This document shows positions 23,611 through 31,265 of a stretch of 36,482 nucleotides of DNA, one piece after another. Where the stretch lies: the IMG/VR virus record IMGVR_UViG_3300046683_000887, positions 1-36,482 of that record. One strand, 5' to 3'. Position numbers and translations under genes: made by a program. The notes under the pieces were generated by a model. The model was given only the letters and a program-made list of their open reading frames with translations. It did not search any database and was not told the DNA's origin. This DNA comes from a virus. How positions within the stretch are numbered: the stretch's first letter is position 1; each line of letters opens with the position of its first letter.

Positions 23611-24404
23611 TGAGCATCCCCGTTTACATCCGCCTGAGCGACGCGCAGACCGCCTTCAAGTACGAGTTCGGCCAGGACGACATGCGCCAGTTGCGCGACA
23701 ACCAGGACAGCTTCGACGGGCGCATCCTGCAGATCCTCGCGCAGAGCAAGAACGCGATCGTCGACGACTTCCTGTCCGGTGACCTGGGCGATGCCTCCGA
23801 GACAAGCTTCGATGACGGCCTGTACTTCCAGCTCGGGGCAGCGGGGACCTCGGTGGGAATGGTCCCGAGCACCGGCGCCCACGTGCAGCGGATCAACAGC
23901 GTCAACTCGGCCACGCTGCGCGGGCTCGCCGTCAAGAGCCAGAAGATGTCCTTCCGACTGAACCAGGACATGGCTGCCTTCCTCGAGGTGCGCCACCAGG
24001 ACATCGGCGCCGCCGCGCCCGACAATCTGCTCATCGGGTTCAGCGACCAGAAGAGCGCGACGGATGAGACGGACTGCATCGCCTTCCTCAAAGGGTCCAC
24101 CGCCGGGAAGTACCGCTTCCGCGTGGCCTCGGGCGGCGTCCAGACCGAGACCGACAACATCGGCAACCGCGCCACCTGGCAGAAGCTCCGCATCGAGCTG
24201 CTCCGCAGCGGCGGCGGCTCCACGCTGCAGGTCCGCGCTTTCATCGACGGGGCTGAGATCAGCGGTTCGCCGTTCACGACGCACATCCCGACCAGCGTGG
24301 CGATGCGCCTCCTCTGGGCTGCGCAGTGCCCGGCGTCGGGCACGACGGACATCCAGATCGACCGATGGGAGATGCGGTGGACCGCCGTGCCGGTGAACTC
24401 GTGA
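23610..24404 (+). CDS. Tail protein with lectin/LamG-like beta-sandwich
   Basis: A 264-residue protein. The N-terminal part (IPVYIRLSDAQTAFKYEFGQ) is followed by a beta-sandwich: MSFRLNQDMAAFLEVRHQDI, ADNIGNRATWQKLRIELLR and STLQVRAFIDGAEISGSPF. The 'W-x-K-L-x-I-E ... V-x-x-F-I-D-G' pattern is typical of concanavalin-like/LamG folds in tail fibres, where it may bind glycans. It is the last gene before the intergenic leader and terminator. Cytoplasmic, with no signal peptide, in contrast with the genes downstream. Confidence 0.55.
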   Translation: MSIPVYIRLSDAQTAFKYEFGQDDMRQLRDNQDSFDGRILQILAQSKNAIVDDFLSGDLGDASETSFDDGLYFQLGAAGTSVGMVPSTGAHVQRINSVNSATLRGLAVKSQKMSFRLNQDMAAFLEVRHQDIGAAAPDNLLIGFSDQKSATDETDCIAFLKGSTAGKYRFRVASGGVQTETDNIGNRATWQKLRIELLRSGGGSTLQVRAFIDGAEISGSPFTTHIPTSVAMRLLWAAQCPASGTTDIQIDRWEMRWTAVPVNS

Positions 24405-24536
24405 GAGGTTCCGAGACGCCGGCAACCTGCTAGCCTGACCGCAGGACGGAGCGCCCTCCTTGGGGACGAGGAGCGCGCAGGGAAACGGGGAAGAAGAAGG
24501 GCCTGTGGGGGCCCACACCTCCATGGGCCCTTTTTC
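24405..24536 (+). ncRNA. Possible leader or small RNA ending at the terminator
   Basis: This non-coding stretch starts with a copy of the CCGAGACG motif (TTCCGAGACGCCGG at 24409-24422), then CCTGCTAG, a partly self-complementary region around 24453-24478 (GCGCCCTCC against GAGGAGCGC) and finally a canonical terminator. A transcript starting near the motif would be about 100 nt. It could be an independent small RNA or an attenuator for the exported-protein operon. No known RNA family was recognised. Confidence 0.3.
24497..24536 (+). terminator. Rho-independent terminator between tail and exported-protein genes
   Basis: AAGGGCC (24497-24503) pairs with GGCCCTT (24526-24532), and an inner stem TGTGGG/CCCACA (24504-24517) strengthens it. 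A run of T residues at 24531-24535 follows. This is the clearest intrinsic terminator in the window, and it separates the tail-tip genes from the downstream exported-protein operon. Confidence 0.75.
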
Positions 24537-24558
24537 TATTCGGGCGGGGAGCGGGGCG

Positions 24559-25656
24559 ATGCGATCGATTCGAAAGGTCCTTACCTGGGGCAGTCTCGGT
24601 CTCGCCGCTGGCTTGGCGCTGATAGCCCTGGTCGTCCCGCGCGAGCTCTCGGCTGCGGGATACACCATCACCGAGACCATCCTGCAGGGGCGGCAGTGGG
24701 TCTACTCGACGGTGCAGACGTTCTCCGCGGGAATCAGCGCACCGTCCAATCGCATCCCCGGCTCGACCTCCTATACCAACAGCGGCGCCGCGCAGCTCCT
24801 GCAGTTCCAGGCCGATTTCACGATAGCGGACACGATCGGCGCCCCGACCGGAGGGACGACGGGGGGGTTCGGCAGCTGCACCAACGCCACGTCGGAGAGC
24901 TATCGAATCGCGGTGAGCTTCCTTAACCCGAGCGGAGAGACCGCGATCGGTGGCGTGCTTCCATTCACGACGAGCGGCACGGGGAAGCAGATCCAGAACA
25001 TCAACCGGCCCACGGCCCCAGCGCTCGCGACGCACTGGCGCTTCTGGTACGCCAAGAACAGCGAGACCTTCGGCGTCTGGCGCGCCTGCAACACCACGAG
25101 CGCCGGGTCGGGAGGAACGTCGACCAAGCCCTACTTCGCCGTCGGCTCCACCGTCGGAGCCTGCGCCTGCGCGGTCGGCGCGGTCGGTCCGCCCGCGAAC
25201 ACCACCGGACCGTTCACCTTCGCCGACGTGCGCGACGGTGAGATGCGATTTTTCCCTGGCAGCACGACGGTCGCGGAAGGGACCACGAGCCCGGTCCTCA
25301 CTTCCAGCGTCGGCCTCGACCGCCTCTACGTGCGCGGACCGACGGCGCAGGTCTCCTTCGACGGCGGCGCCACGACGCAGACGCTCCTGACGAACACGGC
25401 CGCGACGCTGACGACGGGCACACGCCTCTACCTCGACGGCGGCGCGAATACCTACCTCGTCTGGGACGCCGCGACGCAGCAAGTGCAGGTCGTGACGGGC
25501 AACGTCGTCAGGGGACGTATCACCTCCACGGGCGTCGCTCCCGGGGACTGCGACCTCGACGTGTACGGCCTCGGGAAGGGGGAGCAGTGCTACGAGCCGA
25601 CGAGCGGGATCACGTGGATACGAGACGAGCGCGGCGTGCACCAGGTAGGCTCGTGA
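24559..25656 (+). CDS. Exported fibre-like protein
   Basis: A 365-residue protein starting at ATG 24559, chosen because it begins after the terminator and opens with a basic region and hydrophobic core (MRSIRKVLTWGSLGLAAGLA, then LIALVVPRELSAAG), a Sec signal peptide or signal anchor. The mature part is threonine/serine-rich and beta-like. The C-terminal third has VSFDGGATTQTLLT and LYLDGGANTYLVWDAATQQV, resembling tail-fibre repeats. A fibre with a signal peptide is odd, because tails assemble in the cytoplasm. It overlaps the next gene by GTGA. Alternatives are a lipid- or membrane-tethered receptor-blocking protein, or a fibre that uses the segment as a trimer tip. Confidence 0.65.
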   Translation: MRSIRKVLTWGSLGLAAGLALIALVVPRELSAAGYTITETILQGRQWVYSTVQTFSAGISAPSNRIPGSTSYTNSGAAQLLQFQADFTIADTIGAPTGGTTGGFGSCTNATSESYRIAVSFLNPSGETAIGGVLPFTTSGTGKQIQNINRPTAPALATHWRFWYAKNSETFGVWRACNTTSAGSGGTSTKPYFAVGSTVGACACAVGAVGPPANTTGPFTFADVRDGEMRFFPGSTTVAEGTTSPVLTSSVGLDRLYVRGPTAQVSFDGGATTQTLLTNTAATLTTGTRLYLDGGANTYLVWDAATQQVQVVTGNVVRGRITSTGVAPGDCDLDVYGLGKGEQCYEPTSGITWIRDERGVHQVGS

Positions 25657-28319
25657 AGCGGGCCCTCCTCTTTCTCGCGCTGCTCGTAGCCCCGACGCTC
25701 GCGGCTGCGCAGTGCACCTCGAAGGCGGCGTGCGCGACCGCGCCCTGCGGATGGTCGACCGGCTTCGACAACGGCACGGGCTGCACCGCGCCGCCCGACA
25801 CCGCCGAGCCGTGGACCATCAGCGCGGGGCACACGGTCGTCGTCGACGCGGACGGCACGAGCGGCGGGCAGGGAACGCTCAACGGCACCCTCCTGTGCGG
25901 CGCCGACTACGCGACGCCCGACGCGCAGGGCTTCGTCGACTTCACGCTCAAGACGACGGCGGCGCAGAACATCGTCACGGGCACCGGCGTGTTCCGCGCT
26001 CGCAAGGGCTGCCGGATCAACCACGACAGCACGTCGGGGCTGCCGACGTGGGCGCCCACCACCGGCTTCGTCCTCGACGTCCAGGGCGAGGTCACCTACG
26101 CGACGGTCGCCAGCGCCACGCTCACGCTGGCCAAGTCCGCGGTCTGCGGACCCGGGGCCAACGGCGTCAACGGCAACGGCGACGAGTGGGCGCTCACGTT
26201 CTCGGGCGGCGTGGAGGCGCACGCGCAGCTCGGGCGCCCGATCTACTTCCTCGACGGCGGATGGCGCGCCCGGGAGTACGAGATCATGCGGATCGCCGGG
26301 AGCACGGTCACCGTCTGCGCCGGGCTGCCGGACGCGGTCTACCCGGCGGTGGCCTGCGACGGCGCGAACCGCTCGAGCTGCGGCGAGCGCTTCCGCGGTC
26401 ACGTCGCGGTGGGCGCCTTCCCGGACGGCACGCCGTCGGCTCCCGCGGGCGCGCGGCACAGCGTCCCGACGGACATGCAGCCCGCCACCGCGCAGGGCGA
26501 GTGCACCGGGGACGGCGCGCCGGACCCGTACTGCACCGGGGCCAACGCCAAGGAGATCACCGCGACCGTGACCCCGGCGGCCGGTGATCATGTCGCCATC
26601 ATTCAGGACGTCTGGATCATGCAGTCGGCCGGCACGGCCGGCTTCGTGTTCAACCTCGGGTTCGCCAGCCCGATGCCGTTCTTGACGTCTGTGAACATCC
26701 AGGGTGGCGGCAGCGCCGCACCTCAGTACGTGATGCTCATGGAGTCGTCCAGCAGCGCGGTCGGCAACGACGTGCGCTTCGTCAACGTCGGCAACAGCTA
26801 CGGCGGCATCCACGTCGGCGGCTTCAGGGGGGCGAGCGCGTCTCGCCCGATGCGGTACTCGAACAACGTCTGCCACGACATGAGCGGGGTGGGCGTGCAG
26901 AACGGCGGGTGCTTCGAGATCCTCGGGCGCTCCTCGCCCGCCCGCCCGATCGACGACGTGTGGTTCACCGACAACGACCTCTACAGGACGACGGGCAACG
27001 CGCTGCAGTTCAACGCGCAGGGCCAGCAGGCCGACCCGAGCCACCGTAACAAGGTGCAGCGGAACCGCGTCCACGAGGGCTGCACCAACACGGGCTCAGA
27101 GTGCAACGGCCTCGAGGTCGCCGCGGCGATCGGCGCGGACGTCTCCTACAACGCGATCAACGACTTCGACCCGGTGGACCACACCTCTGCGAGCTGTCTG
27201 CGCGTCATCCCCGACATCGAGAGCGTCGGCCTCAACTCGGCGGTGCACCACAACTGGGCGGTGAACTGCCAGGCCAACGCGCTGATCGCCGGCGTCGGAA
27301 GTAACGGCGGCGGGCGCGTCGTCGGGACGACGGCCAACTACTTCGCCAACACCGGGGCGGCGGTGATCTCCGGGGGCAGGGCCTACGGGAACGTCCTACG
27401 CAACGCCGGCCTCACGGCCACGGCCACGGTGTTCAACGGCGCGAGGTACAGCGCAGGGAACATGGTGATCGGGAACGACGAACTGCAGCGCCTCTCGGCC
27501 TCGTGCAACGCGCGCATCTGCTCGTCCGTGGGGATCTCGCAGAACGGCACCGACAACCCGTCCGCGAGCGTCGAGCCGTGCGTGATCACCGACACGGTGG
27601 TCGCTAACCTCGACGACACGACGGTCAACGCGGCCTACGTCTGGCCGAACTCCAGCACTCTCCCGATGAACGCGACGGTCGGTCACGTCACCTGCGATGG
27701 CATCGGCTCCGGCGCCGTGCCCTGCGTCACCGCCGACTCATGGACTCCGAGCGCGCCGATGACCTTCACGGTCTCGGATGTCGCGGCCTTCGACACGAAC
27801 GGCGGGGCGACCATCCACTGCACGGCCGACGCCAACCGGACGGACGTGCTCGGCACCTACTTCTCGGCGAACGCCTTCCCCGCGTCGCTGTCGTCCGGCC
27901 TCGCGGCAGGGTGCGATTCCGTCGGAACCGCAGCGACGGGGACCAGCACCCCGGCGGTGGACAAGAACGGCCTCGACTACGCGATCCCGATCGGCCTTGC
28001 CGCGCTGACCGGAGGCGCCTCGCCGTCCGGGTCCTCTCTCGGGTCACGCGGGTTCTATTTCGACGTCGACGCGATCACTTCGGTGTGGCCCGGCCTGCCG
28101 TTCTATGACAGCGCGGGCAGCACGGGGCGGCCGCCGTTCCCCAAGAACTTCTGCAACGTCATCGGGGACGGCGTGAACATCGACTGCCGCGACACGGACG
28201 GGGACGGCATCATGGACTTCCTCGACAACTGCCCGCGCAAGTTCAACCCTTCGCAGTATGACGGCGATGGCGATGGGATCGGCTGCGCCTGCGAGACCTC
28301 GGGAGACGCCTGCCCTTGA
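25653..28319 (+). CDS. Large exported beta-helix-like protein with thrombospondin type-3 repeats
   Basis: An 888-residue protein from GTG 25653 (GTGA overlap). MKRALLFLALLVAPTLAAA is a clean Sec signal peptide. The N-terminal region is Cys-rich (QCTSKAACATAPCGW). The central part (about 370-650) has parallel beta-helix character: short Asn/Gly-rich turns such as RYSNNVCHDMSG, VWFTDNDLYRTTGNALQFNA and NKVQRNRVHEGC recur every 20-25 residues. Residues about 846-888 carry DTDGDGIMDFLDNCP and DGDGDGIGC, calcium-binding thrombospondin type-3 repeats. It may be a fibre/tailspike-like adhesin or polysaccharide-active protein, but I saw no catalytic residues. The same domain pairing is common in secreted proteins of Myxococcota-like hosts. 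Confidence 0.75.
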   Translation: MKRALLFLALLVAPTLAAAQCTSKAACATAPCGWSTGFDNGTGCTAPPDTAEPWTISAGHTVVVDADGTSGGQGTLNGTLLCGADYATPDAQGFVDFTLKTTAAQNIVTGTGVFRARKGCRINHDSTSGLPTWAPTTGFVLDVQGEVTYATVASATLTLAKSAVCGPGANGVNGNGDEWALTFSGGVEAHAQLGRPIYFLDGGWRAREYEIMRIAGSTVTVCAGLPDAVYPAVACDGANRSSCGERFRGHVAVGAFPDGTPSAPAGARHSVPTDMQPATAQGECTGDGAPDPYCTGANAKEITATVTPAAGDHVAIIQDVWIMQSAGTAGFVFNLGFASPMPFLTSVNIQGGGSAAPQYVMLMESSSSAVGNDVRFVNVGNSYGGIHVGGFRGASASRPMRYSNNVCHDMSGVGVQNGGCFEILGRSSPARPIDDVWFTDNDLYRTTGNALQFNAQGQQADPSHRNKVQRNRVHEGCTNTGSECNGLEVAAAIGADVSYNAINDFDPVDHTSASCLRVIPDIESVGLNSAVHHNWAVNCQANALIAGVGSNGGGRVVGTTANYFANTGAAVISGGRAYGNVLRNAGLTATATVFNGARYSAGNMVIGNDELQRLSASCNARICSSVGISQNGTDNPSASVEPCVITDTVVANLDDTTVNAAYVWPNSSTLPMNATVGHVTCDGIGSGAVPCVTADSWTPSAPMTFTVSDVAAFDTNGGATIHCTADANRTDVLGTYFSANAFPASLSSGLAAGCDSVGTAATGTSTPAVDKNGLDYAIPIGLAALTGGASPSGSSLGSRGFYFDVDAITSVWPGLPFYDSAGSTGRPPFPKNFCNVIGDGVNIDCRDTDGDGIMDFLDNCPRKFNPSQYDGDGDGIGCACETSGDACP

Positions 28320-28630
28320 TCTTCGCGCTCCTCGCCTTCGCGCTCCTGTGGAATCCCGTCGCAGCCGATTGCCATGGCGCGCCGCTCGTGGACCTCGACC
28401 ATTACGAGGTGACCGTCGAGCGGGGCTCGATGCAGTTCACCCCGACCTGTCCGCTTGACCCGGACGGCCTGCCGCAGCGCTGTGCCGTGTGGACGCCGGT
28501 CACGGTGGCGACGCAGTTGATGACGCTGCCGGTGGCCGAGCCGGCGGTTGGCGAGGTCGTGGCCTGGGACGAGCGCTGGCTGTTCGCCGTGGACATGGCG
28601 TGGAACGCCAGCGGTGAGGACTGCCCATGA
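28316..28630 (+). CDS. Small exported FN3-like protein
   Basis: A 104-residue protein starting at TTG 28316, where TTGA overlaps the previous stop. MIFALLAFALLWNPVAA is a signal peptide. The mature part (VDLDHYEVTVERGSMQF, then VAWDERWLFAVDMAWNASGE) has the strand pattern of a fibronectin type III domain. Four cysteines may form disulfides once exported. It overlaps the next gene by four bases. The role is probably linked to the large exported protein encoded upstream. Confidence 0.6.
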   Translation: MIFALLAFALLWNPVAADCHGAPLVDLDHYEVTVERGSMQFTPTCPLDPDGLPQRCAVWTPVTVATQLMTLPVAEPAVGEVVAWDERWLFAVDMAWNASGEDCP

Positions 28631-28995
28631 AGCGATGGCGCGGCTTGAACGCTCAGCGGGTCGGCTCCGGACCCGTCCTGCGGAGACTGACCGTCTGCGA
28701 GGTCCTCTTCGCCTTCGGCCTGCTGGCGATCATCATCGGCGGGCTGCTCGCGCTCGGCTGTGGCCGCGGCGGGAACGCCCACGGCTATGGCTCGAGCTTG
28801 CCAGCCTGCCCGACCGTGATGCCGGCGGTCACGGAGGAGGGTTGCCCCGCGCTCGGCCAGCTCTGCGTCGAGTTCTCCACCGGGCTGCACCCGAAGGCCT
28901 ATAAGCCGGCCCCGCATGGCGAACCGCGCGTCTGCTGCGACGCCGCCGGCGAGTGCTTCTACGGCTGCCCGGTCCCCTCGGGGCCCTCTCGATGA
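28627..28995 (+). CDS. Cys-rich membrane or lipoprotein-like protein
   Basis: A 122-residue protein from ATG 28627. A basic start is followed by a hydrophobic helix (VLFAFGLLAIIIGGLLALGC), ending in a loose lipobox (LALGC). The rest holds eight more cysteines (for example CPTVMPAVTEEGCPALGQLC and CCDAAGECFYGC), a likely disulfide-bonded outer domain. It sits just before the endolysin gene and could be an outer-membrane spanin or adhesin component. Lipidation is unproven, because the basic region is long. Overlaps both neighbours by ATGA. Confidence 0.55.
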   Translation: MKRWRGLNAQRVGSGPVLRRLTVCEVLFAFGLLAIIIGGLLALGCGRGGNAHGYGSSLPACPTVMPAVTEEGCPALGQLCVEFSTGLHPKAYKPAPHGEPRVCCDAAGECFYGCPVPSGPSR

Positions 28996-29513
28996 CGCCG
29001 CTCGGGGACCTCATCGCCGCGCAGCACGCTGACCTGGTGCAGTCCGCCGGCTTCGACACCCGCTGCCTGCTCCACGCGCTGGCCGACGTCGAATCGAGCC
29101 AAGGCGCGCGCCGCCTCGCATCACGTCACGAGAAGGGCTACTGCTACGGCTCCACGCTCTACCGCGGGCCGAACGGCGGCGATCTGCGCGAGCTCAGCGA
29201 GACCTGGGGCTGCCTCGCCCACTCGTCCTTCGGCACCTGGCAGATCATGTTCATCGGCGCGCACGAGATGGGCTTCGCGGGTGACCCGATCGAGCTGCGC
29301 GAGGACGCCGTCTCGCTCCCGGTCGTGATCACCTTCATCAACCGCCGGATCCTGAACCGCTACCAGCGGCTGACCGTGCGCGCCTTCGCGGACGCCTACA
29401 ACAGCGGATCGCCAAACGATGACGTCGTGCCGCAGACATACATGGACGACTTCGAGGCCTCCTACAACAAGTGGAAGCGCGCGCTCGACCCGGCGACGGT
29501 GCTCAAGGCGTGA
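28992..29513 (+). CDS. Endolysin: lytic transglycosylase (SLT-like)
   Basis: A 173-residue protein from ATG 28992 (ATGA overlap). The catalytic glutamate is E34 in ALADVESSQGARRLASRHEK. GTWQIMFIGAHEMGF and the later VRAFADAYNSGS match SLT/goose-lysozyme-type phage transglycosylases, which cut the MurNAc-GlcNAc bond. There is no signal peptide, so release would need a holin. Nearby membrane proteins and a spanin-like gene make this the lysis cassette. A longer start upstream would overlap the previous gene and is less likely. Confidence 0.8.
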   Translation: MTPLGDLIAAQHADLVQSAGFDTRCLLHALADVESSQGARRLASRHEKGYCYGSTLYRGPNGGDLRELSETWGCLAHSSFGTWQIMFIGAHEMGFAGDPIELREDAVSLPVVITFINRRILNRYQRLTVRAFADAYNSGSPNDDVVPQTYMDDFEASYNKWKRALDPATVLKA

Positions 29514-29815
29514 GGCACGCGCTGGCGTCGCTCGCTCTCATCGCGATCGTCTTCATCTGGCCGCCACCCTCCTGTCCGGTGGATTACATGGTGCTGGAGT
29601 TCCGCTGCCTGACCGGGAATCCGAACCTCATCTGCACCTCCAATTACGCTATCTACCCGCCTGACACGGGGTACTCGTACGACGCCTTCGAGTACGTCGG
29701 CGCAGGGGTGTGGTGGTTCGTGACGCCGTTCGATGCCGCGGGCCAGCCGGTGGTTGACCCTTCGTGCCAGCCGTCGGGAGTGACGGCAGACGGACGATCG
29801 TGGGAGGGGCTGTGA
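29510..29815 (+). CDS. Small exported protein of the lysis region
   Basis: A 101-residue protein from GTG 29510 (GTGA overlap). The start VRHALASLALIAIVFIW is a short signal peptide or anchor. The mature part has Cys pairs (SCPVDYMVLEFRCLTGNPNL, then CTSNYAIYPPDTGYSYD) and aromatic beta strands ending with PSCQPSG. No family recognised. It lies between the endolysin and a membrane coiled-coil protein. Confidence 0.55.
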   Translation: MRHALASLALIAIVFIWPPPSCPVDYMVLEFRCLTGNPNLICTSNYAIYPPDTGYSYDAFEYVGAGVWWFVTPFDAAGQPVVDPSCQPSGVTADGRSWEGL

Positions 29816-30177
29816 GCCATCCGTTTCAGAACGGCACACGCAAAGCGGCGATGTGGGTCGGCATCGCCGGAGGCATCTGCGTGCTCCTGACCTCCGTCGG
29901 ATCGTTCTACGCAGGCTGGAGCCGCAAGATCGGGGACGCCGTCATCATGCAGCGCATGGTGAACGCCGACGACGAGACGCTGCGGCAGATCGTTCCCAAG
30001 GTGGAGTCATGCCACACGAACAATGACCGGCAGGACGGGGCGATCAATCAGAGCGCGCTCGACAACCAACGGCAGGACGCCGCCATTCTTGCCCTGACGC
30101 AACAGGTGAGCAACCTCGCCGGGATCGTCCAGCTCGACGTGCAATCGCGCATGAAGGCTGGGGAGATTCAGCGGTGA
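29812..30177 (+). CDS. Membrane-anchored coiled-coil protein of lysis region
   Basis: A 121-residue protein from GTG 29812. One membrane helix (MWVGIAGGICVLLTSVGSFY) is followed by a long hydrophilic helix (DDETLRQIVPKVESCHTNND, then QDAAILALTQQVSNLAGIVQ). This architecture resembles phage hemolysin XhlA-like or spanin-like proteins that anchor in the inner membrane. It ends within a GTGA that opens a tiny frame before the holin-like gene. Confidence 0.6.
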   Translation: MSHPFQNGTRKAAMWVGIAGGICVLLTSVGSFYAGWSRKIGDAVIMQRMVNADDETLRQIVPKVESCHTNNDRQDGAINQSALDNQRQDAAILALTQQVSNLAGIVQLDVQSRMKAGEIQR

Positions 30178-30224
30178 TCGGCTTTCTGTTGCGCCCCGTC
30201 CTGTCCATCGAGGAGGTCCGCTGA
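30174..30224 (+). CDS. Possible 16-residue leader peptide
   Basis: GTG 30174 overlaps the previous stop (GTGA), and its own TGA at 30222-30224 overlaps the next ATG (TGATG). The peptide VIGFLLRPVLSIEEVR exactly fills the gap, and its last codons contain the GAGGAGG ribosome site of the next gene. The fit at both ends matches the rule of this genome and suggests a coupling peptide, but chance cannot be ruled out. Confidence 0.3.
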   Translation: MIGFLLRPVLSIEEVR

Positions 30225-30670
30225 TGTGGGACGACGTCGTCAGCAAGCTGCTCCCGGGCATCGTGGATGTCCTGAATCAATACTCCCGGGGCGTCGTGAT
30301 CGCGGCCGTCGTCTCCGTCGCGATCTACTTCCTGCTGGAGTGGACGATCGGTCCTTTCCTGCTCCTGCCGGGGCTGAAGCGGCTGGCACCAGTGGTGCGG
30401 GCCACGCGGCCCCTGGTGGCGTTCCTGCTATCCGGAGGCGCCCTGTTCCATCTGCACACCACGGGCCGGGTCGATTTCGGTGCCGGGCCCGGCGGCTGGG
30501 AGCTGGCCTTCATCTACGCCGCGGTCGGGGGCGCCGGGGTGCCGTTCCTGGCCGACTTCATCGAGCGGCATGCGCCGCACCTGACGGTGGCTGGGGTCGC
30601 GGAGGCCGTCAAAAACAGGGCTGACGCCGCGCAGGCGGGTCCAGGCGGGGACGGAGGGGCCGGCGCGTGA
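30224..30670 (+). CDS. Holin-like multi-pass membrane protein
   Basis: A 148-residue protein from ATG 30224 behind GAGGAGG. Three hydrophobic segments are visible: VVIAAVVSVAIYFLLEW, a weaker VVRATRPLVAFLLSGGALF, and LAFIYAAVGGAGVPFLADFI. The N-terminus is short and the C-terminus Gly/Ala-rich. Phage membrane proteins of this size beside an endolysin are usually holins, so that is the best guess. It overlaps the next gene by GTGA. Confidence 0.6.
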   Translation: MWDDVVSKLLPGIVDVLNQYSRGVVIAAVVSVAIYFLLEWTIGPFLLLPGLKRLAPVVRATRPLVAFLLSGGALFHLHTTGRVDFGAGPGGWELAFIYAAVGGAGVPFLADFIERHAPHLTVAGVAEAVKNRADAAQAGPGGDGGAGA

Positions 30671-30933
30671 CCTGGCTCGTCGCCGCGTGGGAACGCCTCC
30701 CGGCGAAAGTCCGCGTCGCACTGGCGGGCATCCTGGCGCTCGTCGCCGCCGGCTTCGCGCTCTTCTTCGGCGGGAAGCGGCGCGGACGCGAGGAGGGAAC
30801 GGCGGATGCCCACGTCGAGGCGGCGAAGGCCGACGCGGCCGCGGTCCGGAAGATGGCCGCGGACGGCGACGACGCCGGGGTGCAGAAGGCGCTGGCTGAC
30901 GCGACGGAGAAGGCAAAGAGGCAGAGCCGGTGA
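30667..30933 (+). CDS. Spanin-like inner-membrane protein (Rz-like)
   Basis: An 88-residue protein from GTG 30667. A single N-terminal membrane helix (VALAGILALVAAGFALFFGG) is followed by a basic stop-transfer stretch (KRRGREEG) and an alanine/lysine-rich helix (VEAAKADAAAVRKMAADGDD). This matches the layout of an i-spanin, short but plausible. The following gene encodes an exported Cys-rich protein that could be its outer partner, although it lacks a clear lipobox. Confidence 0.55.
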   Translation: MTWLVAAWERLPAKVRVALAGILALVAAGFALFFGGKRRGREEGTADAHVEAAKADAAAVRKMAADGDDAGVQKALADATEKAKRQSR

Positions 30934-31265
30934 GACGTGTGACATCTGTAACACGTGTGACAGGGCTCGCCCTGGCCCTGCTGGCGCTCCCCGCGCTCGC
31001 CGCCGATCCGAAGCCCGACTGCTCGGCGCGCGTCGATTGGTGTAGACCAGGCTTCGTGTGCGTGCCCACCGCGTGCGCCGCGGAGTCAGCCGCTCAGCTC
31101 GAGCTGCTGGCTGCTGAGACTGAGAGTCTCCGCACGCGGCGAGCGCGCCGCTGGAACTGCACGCTGGGACCCGGCGCCGGCGTCATCCTCCAGAGCGACG
31201 CGAGCAAGGTCACCTTCGATGCCGCGCCGATCGTCGGCGGGCTGGTGTGCGGGTGGACGTTCTGA
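30930..31265 (+). CDS. Small exported Cys-rich protein (possible spanin partner)
   Basis: A 111-residue protein from GTG 30930 (GTGA overlap). VTGLALALLALPALAADP is a signal peptide after an unusual Val/Thr-rich n-region (VTSVTRVT) coded by a 9-bp near-repeat; ACGTGTGACA occurs at 30935-30944 and 30953-30962. The mature part holds six cysteines and a helix (SAAQLELLAAETESLRTRRA), ending in a glycine-rich strand. It could partner the upstream spanin-like protein; no lipobox is visible. Confidence 0.5.
   Translation: MRRVTSVTRVTGLALALLALPALAADPKPDCSARVDWCRPGFVCVPTACAAESAAQLELLAAETESLRTRRARRWNCTLGPGAGVILQSDASKVTFDAAPIVGGLVCGWTF

Noticed and set aside
24460-24558. TTG start for the exported fibre-like protein upstream of the terminator
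   Set aside because: The extra residues are coded by the terminator hairpin and leader and would bury the signal peptide; ATG 24559 is preferred.
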